DNA of 64,000 nt from Undibacterium paludis. GTDB lineage: Bacteria; Pseudomonadota; Gammaproteobacteria; Burkholderiales; Burkholderiaceae_D. The translations under genes and the position numbers were made by a program. This document shows, one piece after another, positions 26,989-35,726 of this stretch (position 1 is its first letter; every line of letters starts with the position of its first letter). The notes below the pieces were generated by a model that made no database searches, had not been told where the DNA came from, and was given only the letters and a program-made list of their open reading frames with translations. The DNA is taken from positions 868,001 through 932,000 of the forward strand of contig NZ_JAKZHX010000001.1 in NCBI RefSeq assembly GCF_022568815.1, written 5' to 3'.

Positions 26989-29283
26989 TCAAGCCCTGGG
27001 GCCTTTACGATGCGGCTTGGCCTTGTCGTCCTTGCCGGGGCGTTTGCCTGCGGCCTTTTCCTGCACACGCCTGTCGCCACCGGCTTTTTTGGGGCCGAAA
27101 GGCGGGGGCGTGGCTGGTGCCGGTTTGCGTACATGGCCCTCTTCCACCGGACTGATCTGTATCTGCCTGTTGGCGACCCAGACATTCTTCAATTGCTTGA
27201 GCAACTCCTTGGGCATGCCATCGGGCAGGTCCAGGGTACTGTAGCTGTCGAAGATATCAATACGGCCTATATATCTGGCTTCCAGACCGGCTTCATTGGC
27301 AATCGCACCGACAATCTGGCTGGGCGTAACTGCATGTTCCTTGCCAACCTCTATGCGGTAAGTCTGCATGGGGATGCTGACCTTGCCCTTGCCGTCTGCC
27401 TTGTCTTTTTTGGGTTTAGCCGGACGTTCATCTTCCAGCGGGGCACGTGCAGCGCGGTCAACCACCTGGTTCAGCTTGCTGGCCGGGGCAACATCCGCAA
27501 TCCGTGGCGCGCGCTCGCGCGGCGTTTCTTCACGTACCGCACGAGCAGCCGGTTTGGCTAGGGCGACGCTACCACCCTGGCCTTTTTCTGCAGTGATGCG
27601 CAATGCCTGGCCAGCCACCCTGACAGACTTCAGGTGATCGAGCATATCACCCGGCAAATCGTCAGGCAGGTCAAGTATGGTGTAGTCATCATAGATGTCG
27701 ATACGGCCTATGTATTTCGATTCTATGTTGGCTTCATTGGCTATCGCGCCGACGATATTGCCAGGCTTGACACCATGGTCGTGACCAACGGCAATACGGA
27801 AGGTCTGCATGCCAGGTTCAGCTGTACGCGGACTATGCTCACGACGCGGACCGCGCTCTGACCTCTCACCGCGGTCACCGCGCTCAAAGCGCTCACCACG
27901 ATCAGCGCGCGCAGGCCGTTCATCGCGCCAGCTGTCATCGGTACGGCTTTCCTTGCGGTTCTTGTCGAGCAGCAAGGGCTCATCACCGCGCGCCATCTTG
28001 GCCAGTGCGGCAGCAATCTCGACGGCGGGGATATTTTGCTCGCGTTCAAAATCTTCGATGAGAGAGGTAAATTCTTCCAGGCCGCCTTGCGCCAGCGTCG
28101 CTGATATCTGGTCCTTGAAGCGGGCAATACGGACATTGTTGACTGTCTGTATGCTGGGCAATTCCAGCGGTGACACCGGCTGACGTGTGGCTCTTTCTAT
28201 CGCCTTGAGCAAATTCTTTTCGCGTGGCGTGATGAACAGGATCGCTTCACCGCTGCGGCCAGCACGGCCGGTACGGCCTATGCGATGAGTATAACTCTCC
28301 GGATCATAAGGCACGTCGTAATTGATGACGTGGCTGATGCGCTCCACGTCCAGGCCACGGGCAGCCACATCGGTCGCGACCAGGATATCGATCTTGCCAT
28401 CCTTTAATTGCTGGATAGTGCGCTCACGCTGCTGCTGGTTGATGTCGCCATTGATGGCGGCCACCGAAAAGCCTCTGGCGTCAAGCTTGGCAGCCAGCTC
28501 TTCGGTACCGAGCTTGGTGCGGGCAAAGATGATCATGCCGTCAAACGCTTCCGCCTCCAGTATGCGGGTCAGAGCGTCAAGCTTGTGCATGCCGCTGACC
28601 AGCCAGTAACGCTGGCGGATATTGTCAGCAGTACCGGTCTTGGCGGCAATCGTGACTTCAGCCGGTTTGTTCAGGTAAGTCTGGGCGATGCGCTTGATGG
28701 CCGATGGCATGGTGGCCGAGAACAGGGCCGTCTGGCGACTCTCTGGTGTCTCCTGCAATATCCGTTCTACGTCGTCGATAAAACCCATGCGCAGCATTTC
28801 ATCGGCCTCATCAAGCACCAGGGTCTTGAGTTCGGACAAGTCGAGTGAACCCTTGTCCAGGTGATCAATGACACGGCCAGGCGTGCCTACAACCACATGC
28901 ACTCCCCGGCGCAAGGCCGAGAGCTGTGGCCCGTAGCTTTGGCCACCATAAATAGGTAGCACATGAAAACCAGGAATATGCCGGGCATAAGTCTGGAAAG
29001 CTTCAGCGACCTGTATCGCCAGTTCACGCGTTGGCGCCAGCACCAGGGCTTGCGGCGTGGTCTGGCGTATGTCCAGGCGCGACAGTATCGGCAAGGCAAA
29101 GGAGGCTGTCTTGCCGGTACCGGTCTGGGCCTGGCCCAGCACGTCACGGCCAGACTGCAAAATAGGGATGGTTGCCGCCTGTATCGGTGACGGGGTTTCA
29201 TAGCCGACATCCTGCAAGGCACGCATGATAGGTGCACTCAATTGCAGGTCTTCAAAGGAAATCGGGGGTTTGTTTTCTGACAT
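26989..29283 (-). CDS. deaD: DEAD-box RNA helicase with two C-terminal DbpA-type RNA-binding domains
   Basis: ATP-dependent RNA helicase of 764 residues, of the DeaD/CsdA group that acts in ribosome assembly and mRNA decay. The RecA-like core carries the Q motif region, AQTGTGKTASFALP, PTRELAIQ, DEADEML, SATMP and HRIGRTGRAGR. After an Arg/Glu/Asp-rich linker with RGER-like repeats, two similar DbpA RNA-binding domains begin at Met492 (MQTFRIAVGHDHGV) and Met639 (MQTYRIEVGKEHAV), each ending about 73 residues later. E. coli DeaD has one such domain, so the duplication is notable. The C-terminus is basic (KAKPHRKGPRA). It is followed by a strong terminator. The gene symbol is by similarity only. 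Confidence 0.93.
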   Translation of the reverse strand: MSENKPPISFEDLQLSAPIMRALQDVGYETPSPIQAATIPILQSGRDVLGQAQTGTGKTASFALPILSRLDIRQTTPQALVLAPTRELAIQVAEAFQTYARHIPGFHVLPIYGGQSYGPQLSALRRGVHVVVGTPGRVIDHLDKGSLDLSELKTLVLDEADEMLRMGFIDDVERILQETPESRQTALFSATMPSAIKRIAQTYLNKPAEVTIAAKTGTADNIRQRYWLVSGMHKLDALTRILEAEAFDGMIIFARTKLGTEELAAKLDARGFSVAAINGDINQQQRERTIQQLKDGKIDILVATDVAARGLDVERISHVINYDVPYDPESYTHRIGRTGRAGRSGEAILFITPREKNLLKAIERATRQPVSPLELPSIQTVNNVRIARFKDQISATLAQGGLEEFTSLIEDFEREQNIPAVEIAAALAKMARGDEPLLLDKNRKESRTDDSWRDERPARADRGERFERGDRGERSERGPRREHSPRTAEPGMQTFRIAVGHDHGVKPGNIVGAIANEANIESKYIGRIDIYDDYTILDLPDDLPGDMLDHLKSVRVAGQALRITAEKGQGGSVALAKPAARAVREETPRERAPRIADVAPASKLNQVVDRAARAPLEDERPAKPKKDKADGKGKVSIPMQTYRIEVGKEHAVTPSQIVGAIANEAGLEARYIGRIDIFDSYSTLDLPDGMPKELLKQLKNVWVANRQIQISPVEEGHVRKPAPATPPPFGPKKAGGDRRVQEKAAGKRPGKDDKAKPHRKGPRA

Positions 29284-29410
29284 GGCGATGCTCGCTCGTT
29301 CGCTCGTATCGCAGGATGCGACAGGATGGTTATCCCTCTAGTTTACTCTTCTGAGGGTAAGTCAGGGGAAATTCCTGCCATCAGGCATCATATTGCCCGT
29401 ATAAACCCGT

Positions 29411-29450
29411 CAACTATTGCGTTGTATTGCGTTGTTTTGCGTTGTTTTGC
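29411..29450. repeat. 10-base tandem repeat upstream of the helicase gene
   Basis: Three near-identical 10-base units (GTTGTATTGC, GTTGTTTTGC, GTTGTTTTGC) at 29421-29450, preceded by a degenerate unit CAACTATTGC. They lie about 130-170 bases upstream of the helicase start, in the region between it and the LysR gene. Confidence 0.75.
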
Positions 29451-29522
29451 TTTGCCGTTGTCAGTATATTTATAAATAATTTCCATTAATGCAAGCAGCC
29501 ACCGTAACAATAAAACAGGCTC

Positions 29523-30401
29523 TTATTTTAAAAAATCAATCAGGGCCCGCAAGGCAGCCGACTGATGTCGCCTGCTGGAGTAATACAGGTAAGAGCGTTC
29601 TGGTGCAGGCCACCAGTCATCCAGCACATATTGCAGACGCCCCTGTCGCACCAGCTCTTCGGCATAACCACAGTAGGTATAACAGATACCGGCACCATCA
29701 GCTGCAGCCCTGGTGGCGACATAAAAATCATCAAAAACCAGTGTGCCCGTCGTGGCAACCTGCAATTTTTCCTGACCACGTTGATATTCCCAGCGATACC
29801 TGAGACCACTGGGGAAACGGAACTGTATGCATTGATGCTGCAATAAATCATGCGGCGTCTGCGGCAGGCCATGCGCAGCCAGGTAAGCGGGGCTGGCGCA
29901 GGTCACGAAACGCACTTCCGGTCCCACCGGCACGGCAACCATATCCTGTTGCAGGCTTTCGCCAAAACGCAGGCCGGCATCAAAACCTTGCTCGACGATA
30001 TCGATCAAGGCATCGCTGCTGACAATTTCAAGTTCCACCTCCGGGTAGGTAGCCTGCCAGGCTGCCATCATCGGGGCCAGCAGCAGTTGTGCTGCCGGAC
30101 GCGGCACATTCAGACGCAGGCGTCCAACGGGTTTATCCCTGAGTTCGTTCAGGCTTTCCAGCGCAGACTCGATTTCATGCAGGGCCGGTTGCAGGCTTTG
30201 CAGCAATTTTTCTCCGGCAGGGCTGGGACTGACGCTGCGTGTCGTACGTTGCAGCAGGCGCATGCCCAGAGCCTGCTCCATCTTGCTGATCGTATGGCTG
30301 AGCGCAGATGCAGTTACCTGCAATTCCTGCGCAGCACGGCGAAAACTGCGGTAATGGGCAACCTTGGAAAAAGCCAGCAAGTCATTGAGGTCTGTAGCCA
30401 T
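29523..30401 (-). CDS. LysR-family transcriptional regulator
   Basis: LysR regulator of 292 residues with an N-terminal winged helix (MATDLNDLLAFSKVAHYRSF, then TASALSHTISKMEQALGMRLL) and a periplasmic-binding-like effector domain (about 90-290). The sequence PVGRLRLNVPRPAAQLLLAP is typical of the DsdC/AaeR-like group that controls small exporters or oxidoreductases. Its divergent neighbour is the M48 peptidase-AIM24 operon, over a 306-base gap that contains an inverted repeat TTGCC-N3-GGCAA, a plausible operator. Control of that operon is an inference from gene order only. Confidence 0.92.
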   Translation of the reverse strand: MATDLNDLLAFSKVAHYRSFRRAAQELQVTASALSHTISKMEQALGMRLLQRTTRSVSPSPAGEKLLQSLQPALHEIESALESLNELRDKPVGRLRLNVPRPAAQLLLAPMMAAWQATYPEVELEIVSSDALIDIVEQGFDAGLRFGESLQQDMVAVPVGPEVRFVTCASPAYLAAHGLPQTPHDLLQHQCIQFRFPSGLRYRWEYQRGQEKLQVATTGTLVFDDFYVATRAAADGAGICYTYCGYAEELVRQGRLQYVLDDWWPAPERSYLYYSSRRHQSAALRALIDFLK

Positions 30402-30707
30402 TAATGAAAAATTCTCAATAAATCAGAAACACTATATTGCCACATACCTGTATCGAGTCAATCAGCAGAAACTTGCCACAGGCAAACATGCCCGGTAAAC
30501 ATGATCAGAAAGTCCTGAACCATGATTTATAATCCTGTCGCCGCCAGTACGCATTCCATGTTTCTGCACACTAAAAAATTATCGCAAAATCAAGGTGCCT
30601 AGCTGATCATGGCAATGCCAGCTTGTTTTCGAGCGACTTCGCGGTATGCCGGAACTGGCAATTATTATTTCAGTACCAATTTCAGTGCCAATATCAACAA
30701 GGAAGCG
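30402..30707. other. Gene-free stretch between LysR and the M48-AIM24 operon
   Basis: 306 bases holding the divergent control region. It contains the dyad at 30473-30485 and a perfect TATAAT at 30528-30533 on the plus strand. I see no good -35 element at the usual distance, so the promoter may need an activator. If it is used, the M48 transcript has a leader of about 170 bases. An ATG at 30609 is in frame with the peptidase but less likely to be the start. Confidence 0.45.
30473..30485. promoter_or_regulatory. Inverted repeat in the LysR/M48 intergenic region
   Basis: TTGCC-ACA-GGCAA, a perfect 5-base dyad with a 3-base centre, between divergent genes. LysR proteins commonly bind dyads in such places, but the classical T-N11-A box is not exact here. 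Confidence 0.4.
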
Positions 30708-31949
30708 ATGGACTCCAGCGCGTTTGCAACAAGCAATTATTCATGTCATGCCTTCCATGCGTCCTTGCCGGGCGGCAGGGACGCCGGTGAACTGAGCCTG
30801 GCACAATCCGGTCTCAGCTATCGCGTTGGCCCCCTTGTCGGCACCCTGCCATTTGCCCGCCTGGAACTGAGTCTTGGTGGCGCGGCAAACAAACTGGTCT
30901 TCATCCGGCATCCGCATCATCCTGATCTGGCCTTGTATACCAGCGACCTGAGCATACTGAAAAACCCGGTCTTGCGGGCTCACCCGGAATGTGCGCAACA
31001 AATTTCCAAAGCGCATGGCAAGCGCAGGATGGGGTGGGCAGTACTGACAGGCATGACATTGTTGCTGGTCGCCCTGCCTCTGGGAATGATCTGGAACATG
31101 GATCATCTGTCCGTCTATGCAGCGCGCCAGGTGCCGGTATCATGGGAAACCAAACTCGGCGCCAGCGTGGCGGCACAACAGGACCTGACTGACAAAAAAA
31201 TGCCCCAGGCTGAAGCAGAAGCCTTGCTCAAGCCTCTGACCACCCCACTGCTGCAGGCGATCCCCGATTCACCTTATCGCTACACCATCAGCATCGTCAA
31301 TGACAGCACGACGAATGCCTTTGCCCTGCCGGGCGGCTATGTCACCATCAATTCCGGCCTCATCCTGAAGGCGGGCAGCGCCGAAGAATTGCTCGGTGTA
31401 CTCGCGCATGAATGCAGCCATGTGGAACAAAGACATGGTGTGCGCAGCATCATCAGCAACACCGGTATTTACCTGGTGGCCAGCGCGGTATTCGGTGACG
31501 TCAGCGGCTTGCTGGCAACGATAGGCAGCGCCGGCCCCATGCTCCTGAGCCAGCAATATTCAAGACATTTCGAAAGCGACGCCGATGAAAAGGCGGTGGT
31601 GCTGCTACAGCGTGCAAAAATCAATCCTGAAGGCTTGCCACATTTCTTTGAGCGCATGATTGCCGAAGAAAAAGCCGTGCTGGAAAAGATAGAGAACAAA
31701 CAGGCACGAGAAGCCTACAAGAACGCCATGGGCTTGCTCAGTACGCATCCGGCCAGTGAAAAACGCATGGCGAATTTACGCCATCTGATAGCCAGATCCC
31801 AGGGACCATACATCGATCAGGACGCGGCTTTCAAGACTTTGCAGGAAGCCGTGAAGAAATTTGTCGCCACTGTGCCAAAATCGTCCCCAAAATCTGAAAC
31901 CTCATCTGAAGTACCACCTGCATCAGCAGTCACATCGTCGCAACAATAA
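30708..31949 (+). CDS. M48 family membrane metallopeptidase
   Basis: Predicted zinc endopeptidase of the HtpX/Oma1-like M48 family, 413 residues. The first 85 residues are a small domain without signal peptide, then one membrane helix (about residues 108-127, GWAVLTGMTLLLVALPLGMI) and the catalytic part. The zinc site is HECSH, with His234 and His238 as ligands and Glu235 as catalyst; the downstream Glu ligand is in RHFESDADEKA. The C-terminus is Ser/Pro-rich. The ATG at 30708 has AAGGAAGCG upstream; an in-frame ATG at 30609 adds 33 residues unlike the family. It is followed after 14 bases by three AIM24 genes, which strongly implies a joint membrane function. Confidence 0.9.
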   Translation: MDSSAFATSNYSCHAFHASLPGGRDAGELSLAQSGLSYRVGPLVGTLPFARLELSLGGAANKLVFIRHPHHPDLALYTSDLSILKNPVLRAHPECAQQISKAHGKRRMGWAVLTGMTLLLVALPLGMIWNMDHLSVYAARQVPVSWETKLGASVAAQQDLTDKKMPQAEAEALLKPLTTPLLQAIPDSPYRYTISIVNDSTTNAFALPGGYVTINSGLILKAGSAEELLGVLAHECSHVEQRHGVRSIISNTGIYLVASAVFGDVSGLLATIGSAGPMLLSQQYSRHFESDADEKAVVLLQRAKINPEGLPHFFERMIAEEKAVLEKIENKQAREAYKNAMGLLSTHPASEKRMANLRHLIARSQGPYIDQDAAFKTLQEAVKKFVATVPKSSPKSETSSEVPPASAVTSSQQ

Positions 31950-31963
31950 AAAGGAGAATCGTA

Positions 31964-32623
31964 GTGAAAGCAAACATTAAAGGTGGACATGCTTTTTCCT
32001 ATGTCGAGCTTGAGCTCGAACCGGGCGAAAGCTTATTGACCGAACCTGACGCCATGTCCAGCATGGACGCCAACCTGGATTTGACAGCCCACTTCAATGG
32101 CGGCCTGATCAGCGGTCTCTTGCGCAAATATCTCGGTGGCGAATCGCTGTTCATCAGCCGCTTCAAGAACGCCACATCGGCACCACGCCGCATCACCATC
32201 GTGCAACCTACGCCAGGTGAAATCCTCTGCAAGGAATTGCGTGATGAAGTCTATTACATGCAGCCCGGCGCCTTCCTGGCCTGTGAAGAAGGCGTCAAGA
32301 TCGGCCTGGGCTTTGCCGGTTTTGCCTCATGGATAGCGCGGGAAGGCCTGTTCCGCATCAAGGTCAGCGGTAACGGCAAGGTCTGGTTTGGTGCCTACGG
32401 CGCCTTGCTGGAAAAAGAAGTGAATGGTGAATACATCGTCGACACCAGCCACCTGGTTGCTTATGATCCTTCCCTGCGTCTGAACCTGCAACTGGCCGGC
32501 GGCCTGTTTTCCAGCTTTTTTGGTGGTGAGGGACTGGTGACGCGCATCAGTGGCAAGGGCAAGATCGTCATACAGACGCGCAGCATCTCCAGCCTGGCCG
32601 ACTGGCTCAATCCCAAACTGTAA
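31964..32623 (+). CDS. AIM24/TIGR00266 family protein 1
   Basis: A 219-residue member of the AIM24 (TIGR00266) family, a beta-rich fold whose eukaryotic founder is a mitochondrial inner-membrane-associated protein; the bacterial role is unknown. Family motifs are LGGESLFISRF, the central GAFLACEEGVKIGLG and GEYIVDTSHLVAYDPSL, ending in a hydrophobic LAGGLFSSFFGGEG. The start is GTG, with AAGGAG seven bases upstream. It is the first of three adjacent paralogues in one operon with the M48 peptidase, each separated by about a dozen bases. Confidence 0.9.
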   Translation: MKANIKGGHAFSYVELELEPGESLLTEPDAMSSMDANLDLTAHFNGGLISGLLRKYLGGESLFISRFKNATSAPRRITIVQPTPGEILCKELRDEVYYMQPGAFLACEEGVKIGLGFAGFASWIAREGLFRIKVSGNGKVWFGAYGALLEKEVNGEYIVDTSHLVAYDPSLRLNLQLAGGLFSSFFGGEGLVTRISGKGKIVIQTRSISSLADWLNPKL

Positions 32624-32635
32624 CAGGACGCAATC

Positions 32636-33319
32636 ATGCACGTAGAATTAGTCAATCAGCCCGGCAATACCGCTGCCAAGGTCAGCCTGCGTCCCGGCGA
32701 AGTATGCACAGCCGAATCCGGCGCCATGCTGGCCATGAGCAGCAATATGCAAATCACGACCACCACCCATAAAAAACAGAGCGGCTCCCTGTTCAAGGCT
32801 GCCAAACGCCTGCTCGGTGGTGAGTCCCTGTTCCTTAATCACTTTGAGCCGCAGGATACACCCGGTGAAGTCTGGCTCGGTACCGACCTGGCCGGTGACA
32901 TGGTGGTGCTGCCACTCAACAACGATAACCTGATCGTCCAGGGCGGTTCTTTCCTGGCTTGCGACGAAGGTATAGAAGTCGATCTGGGCTGGCAGGGTTT
33001 CAAATCCATCCTATCCGGCGAAAGCATATTCTGGCTCAAACTCAAAGGCCGGGGTACGGCTGTGCTGTCCTCTTTTGGCGCCATATATCCCATAGAGATT
33101 GATGGCGACTACATCGTCGATACCGGCCATATCGTCGCCTTCAGCGAAACCCTGAACTTCTCGATTACCAAGGCAGGCAAGAGCTGGTTGCAATCGATAC
33201 TGGGCGGCGAAGGCCTGGTGTGCAAATTCTCTGGCAAGGGAACTGTCTGGTGCCAGTCGCACAATGAAAGCAGTTTCGGCAGCCTGCTGGGGCCGAATCT
33301 CAAGGCCGGCAGCAAATAA
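32636..33319 (+). CDS. AIM24/TIGR00266 family protein 2
   Basis: A 227-residue AIM24 protein, second of the tandem set. It shares LLGGESLFLNHFEP, GSFLACDEGIEVDLGWQGF, LSGESIFWLKLKG and GDYIVDTGHIVAFSETLN with its neighbours, but the copies are clearly divergent from each other rather than recent duplicates. It starts 12 bases after the previous stop codon. No signal peptide or certain membrane helix is seen; the glycine/hydrophobic segment near SWLQSILGGEGLV may touch the membrane. Confidence 0.9.
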   Translation: MHVELVNQPGNTAAKVSLRPGEVCTAESGAMLAMSSNMQITTTTHKKQSGSLFKAAKRLLGGESLFLNHFEPQDTPGEVWLGTDLAGDMVVLPLNNDNLIVQGGSFLACDEGIEVDLGWQGFKSILSGESIFWLKLKGRGTAVLSSFGAIYPIEIDGDYIVDTGHIVAFSETLNFSITKAGKSWLQSILGGEGLVCKFSGKGTVWCQSHNESSFGSLLGPNLKAGSK

Positions 33320-33330
33320 TAAGGACAGAC

Positions 33331-34407
33331 ATGAATAATCCTACAATAGACGTCGTTCTCACTGGCGAGCTCAGCGACAGCATCAATTTCGAACAGGCCT
33401 GTGCAGCGATAGAAAAAATGTTCAAGCTGTCGAATGAACAGGCACAGCAATTGCTGAACACGGCACCGCGTATCATCAAGCGCGGCCTGGACGCAGCAAC
33501 TGCAGAGAAATACCAGCAAACCATAGAAAAAGCCGGCCTGAAAGTGCAGTTGAAAAACAACGAAGCCGCCGCCCAGCCACTTGAAAATACGGTCGCGCCG
33601 CCACCGGTGCCGGCAACTGCAGCCCCTGCTGTTGCAACCGCGCCAGTCACTGTCAAAGCGACAACCCCGGTCGTAGCAGATACCGATATGCCCAAGACAT
33701 CAAGCAGTAAAATCCTGGCTGTCACGACTGCACCGGACAAGTTTGACGGCCTGGAATTCAAGGTCGACGGCCGCCCGGACTTTGCCTTTCTGACCGTCAA
33801 ACTGCCAGCCGGACAAATGCTGAAAGTGGAAGCCAGCGCCATGGCAACCATGGATACCAACCTGGTCATGAAAACCAAGATGAAGGGCGGCATCTCGCGC
33901 ATGCTGTCAGGTGAAAACCTCTTCCTCAACGAATTTACGGCAGAAGGCGGCCCAGGCGAAATCGGCATCGCCCCGGCCACACCTGGCGACCTGATCCATC
34001 GTCACCTGCGTGGCGAAGTCCTGTACCTGCAAAGCGGTGCTTTTGTGGCCAGCACACCTGACATCACCATAGAAACCAAATGGCAAGGCTTTACCAAGGG
34101 TTTCTTCTCAGGTGAAAGCCTGTTCCTGATCCGTGCATCCGGCGAAGGCGACCTGTGGCTCAACAGTTACGGCGCCATCATAGAAATTGACGTCAAGGAT
34201 GGTTATGTCGTCGATACCGGCAATATCGTTGCCTTTACCGAAGGGTTGGAATACAGCATCAGCAAGGTAGGCGGCTACAAATCATTATTCTTCTCCGGCG
34301 AAGGTTTTGTCTGCCGCTTCAAGGGCGAAGGCAAGCTGTGGATACAAACCCGCAGCGTTGGCGCATTTGCTGGTTGGGCAAGACAATATCGTCCGGCCAA
34401 GGAATAG
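33331..34407 (+). CDS. AIM24/TIGR00266 family protein 3 with extra N-terminal domain
   Basis: A 358-residue protein with an AIM24 domain at about residues 135-355 (SGENLFLNEF, SGAFVASTPDITIETKWQGF, DGYVVDTGNIVAFTEGLEYS). Ahead of it is a separate 75-residue domain (IDVVLTGELSDSINFEQA through RIIKRGLDAATAEKYQQTI) and a Pro/Ala/Thr-rich linker. The small domain resembles a short regulatory module found at the start of various proteobacterial membrane-system proteins, but I cannot name it with certainty. It is the last gene of the M48-AIM24 operon, starting 11 bases after the previous stop. Confidence 0.88.
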   Translation: MNNPTIDVVLTGELSDSINFEQACAAIEKMFKLSNEQAQQLLNTAPRIIKRGLDAATAEKYQQTIEKAGLKVQLKNNEAAAQPLENTVAPPPVPATAAPAVATAPVTVKATTPVVADTDMPKTSSSKILAVTTAPDKFDGLEFKVDGRPDFAFLTVKLPAGQMLKVEASAMATMDTNLVMKTKMKGGISRMLSGENLFLNEFTAEGGPGEIGIAPATPGDLIHRHLRGEVLYLQSGAFVASTPDITIETKWQGFTKGFFSGESLFLIRASGEGDLWLNSYGAIIEIDVKDGYVVDTGNIVAFTEGLEYSISKVGGYKSLFFSGEGFVCRFKGEGKLWIQTRSVGAFAGWARQYRPAKE

Positions 34408-34421
34408 CGACACCTGCGCAG

Positions 34422-34452
34422 CCGCCACCGGCGTATGGAAGCCAGGTGGCGG
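34422..34452 (+). terminator. Possible hairpin after the AIM24 operon
   Basis: CCGCCACC (34422-34429) can pair with GGTGGCGG (34445-34452) across a 15-base loop, shortly after the last AIM24 stop codon. A second hairpin CGGATTG/CAATCCG lies at 34500-34519, just before the SDR gene. Neither has a strong U-tract. Confidence 0.45.
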
Positions 34453-34561
34453 TCTCGCCTCATTACTGAAATCTATTCAGCAATATCATGAGCATTAACC
34501 GGATTGTTGCAGCAATCCGATTTCGCCATACTGACCTTTCCAACACTACCAAGGAAAGACC

Positions 34562-35329
34562 ATGTCAGTACCTGCACATCAATTCAATGACCAGATCATC
34601 CTGATTACCGGCGGATCATCCGGCATAGGCCTGGCCAGCGCCCGTGCCTTTATTGCCGCCGGTGCAAAGCGCGTCTACATCACCGGACGCTCTGCGGCCA
34701 AACTCGATCAGGCACGCGAAGAACTCGGCAATAAAGCTGTCGCCATCGTCGCCGACGTGGCAAACCAGGCAGACCTGAACAGACTGCACAATGACATACA
34801 GGTCCGTGGCGACAAGCTCGATGTCCTGTTCGCCAATGCCGGTATTGCCATTCGCAACCAGTTTGGCCACACCGCCGACAATGAATATGGCAATATTTTC
34901 GACACCAATGTCAAAGGCCTGTTCTTCACTGTGCAAACCCTGCTGCCCCTGTTGAACGATGGTGCAAGCGTGGTGCTGAATGCCTCCATCGCTGCCAGCC
35001 TGGGGATGGCCAATCTCAGTCTGTACAATGCTTCCAAGGCAGCAGTGCGCTCTTTTGCACGTAGCTGGGCAACCGATTTGAAAGACCGCAAGATCCGCGT
35101 GAATGCCGTCAGTCCCGGCGTCACCCGTACCCCCATCATGGAAAACGGTCTGGGCATGAGCGAGCAGGATATCGCCAATTTTTCAGCCTACCTGGCAGGT
35201 GCTGCACCTATTGGCCGCATGGCGCATCCCGATGAAATTGCCGCACCGGTGCTCTTTCTCGCGTCAAAAGCAGCCAGCTACATCAATGGCGTTGAACTCA
35301 GTGTCGATGGTGGCCTGACCCAGGTGTAA
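34562..35329 (+). CDS. Short-chain dehydrogenase/reductase (SDR)
   Basis: Classical NAD(P)-dependent SDR of 255 residues. The Rossmann nucleotide site ITGGSSGIGLASARAF is at residues about 16-31, NAG motif in LFANAGIAI, and the active-site YNASKAAVRSF with Tyr and Lys; the preceding Ser is in LNASIAAS. The C-terminal SVDGGLTQV is typical. An ADV motif (IVADVANQ) binds the adenine ring. The substrate is unknown. ATG 34562 follows AAGGAAAGACC. It is followed by the NIPSNAP gene after a hairpin. Confidence 0.93.
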   Translation: MSVPAHQFNDQIILITGGSSGIGLASARAFIAAGAKRVYITGRSAAKLDQAREELGNKAVAIVADVANQADLNRLHNDIQVRGDKLDVLFANAGIAIRNQFGHTADNEYGNIFDTNVKGLFFTVQTLLPLLNDGASVVLNASIAASLGMANLSLYNASKAAVRSFARSWATDLKDRKIRVNAVSPGVTRTPIMENGLGMSEQDIANFSAYLAGAAPIGRMAHPDEIAAPVLFLASKAASYINGVELSVDGGLTQV

Positions 35330-35357
35330 TCCCAATCCTGCAGGTAGTTCACCGGGC

Positions 35358-35389
35358 GTGTAAGATGAGCACTCCTGATCATCTTACAC
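35358..35389 (+). terminator. Hairpin between the SDR and NIPSNAP genes
   Basis: An 11-base perfect stem GTGTAAGATGA (35358-35368) with TCATCTTACAC (35379-35389) and a 10-base loop. No U-tract follows; it may terminate or process the transcript. It lies 20 bases ahead of the NIPSNAP start. Confidence 0.5.
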
Positions 35390-35408
35390 TCTGAGGCATA
35401 GAAACAAT

Positions 35409-35714
35409 ATGGTTACCTGCTACCTGCGCTACATCATCGACGCCAGCAAGCTCAAAGAGTTTGAGCATTACGGCAAACTCTGGATACCCTTGGTCAACAA
35501 ATTCGGTGGTCAGCATCATGGTTATTTTCTGCCATCGGAAGGCGCCAACAATGTAGCGCTGGCCATGTTCAGCTTCCCCAGCCTGGCAGCGTATGAGCAA
35601 TACCGTATCCAGATGATGGACGATGCCGATTGCCAGGCGGCCTTCAAGTTTGCCGAAGACACCAAATGCATCATCAGTTATGAACGAAGTTTTTTCAGGC
35701 CGGTATTCAGTTGA
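35409..35714 (+). CDS. NIPSNAP family protein
   Basis: Small ferredoxin-like alpha/beta-barrel protein of 101 residues. It shows the usual NIPSNAP pattern: CYLRYIIDASKLKEFEHYGK, the turn KFGGQHHGYFLPSEG, and the closing EDTKCIISYERSFFRPV. Function of bacterial members is unknown; some are linked to small-molecule metabolism. It lies downstream of the SDR gene in the same direction and may be co-transcribed, although a hairpin separates them. Confidence 0.87.
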   Translation: MVTCYLRYIIDASKLKEFEHYGKLWIPLVNKFGGQHHGYFLPSEGANNVALAMFSFPSLAAYEQYRIQMMDDADCQAAFKFAEDTKCIISYERSFFRPVFS

Positions 35715-35726
35715 AATCCGTTGAAG

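Noticed and set aside
26835-27155. 106-codon open frame on the plus strand past the fusion gene
   Set aside because: It runs through a rho-independent terminator and then antisense to the helicase gene.
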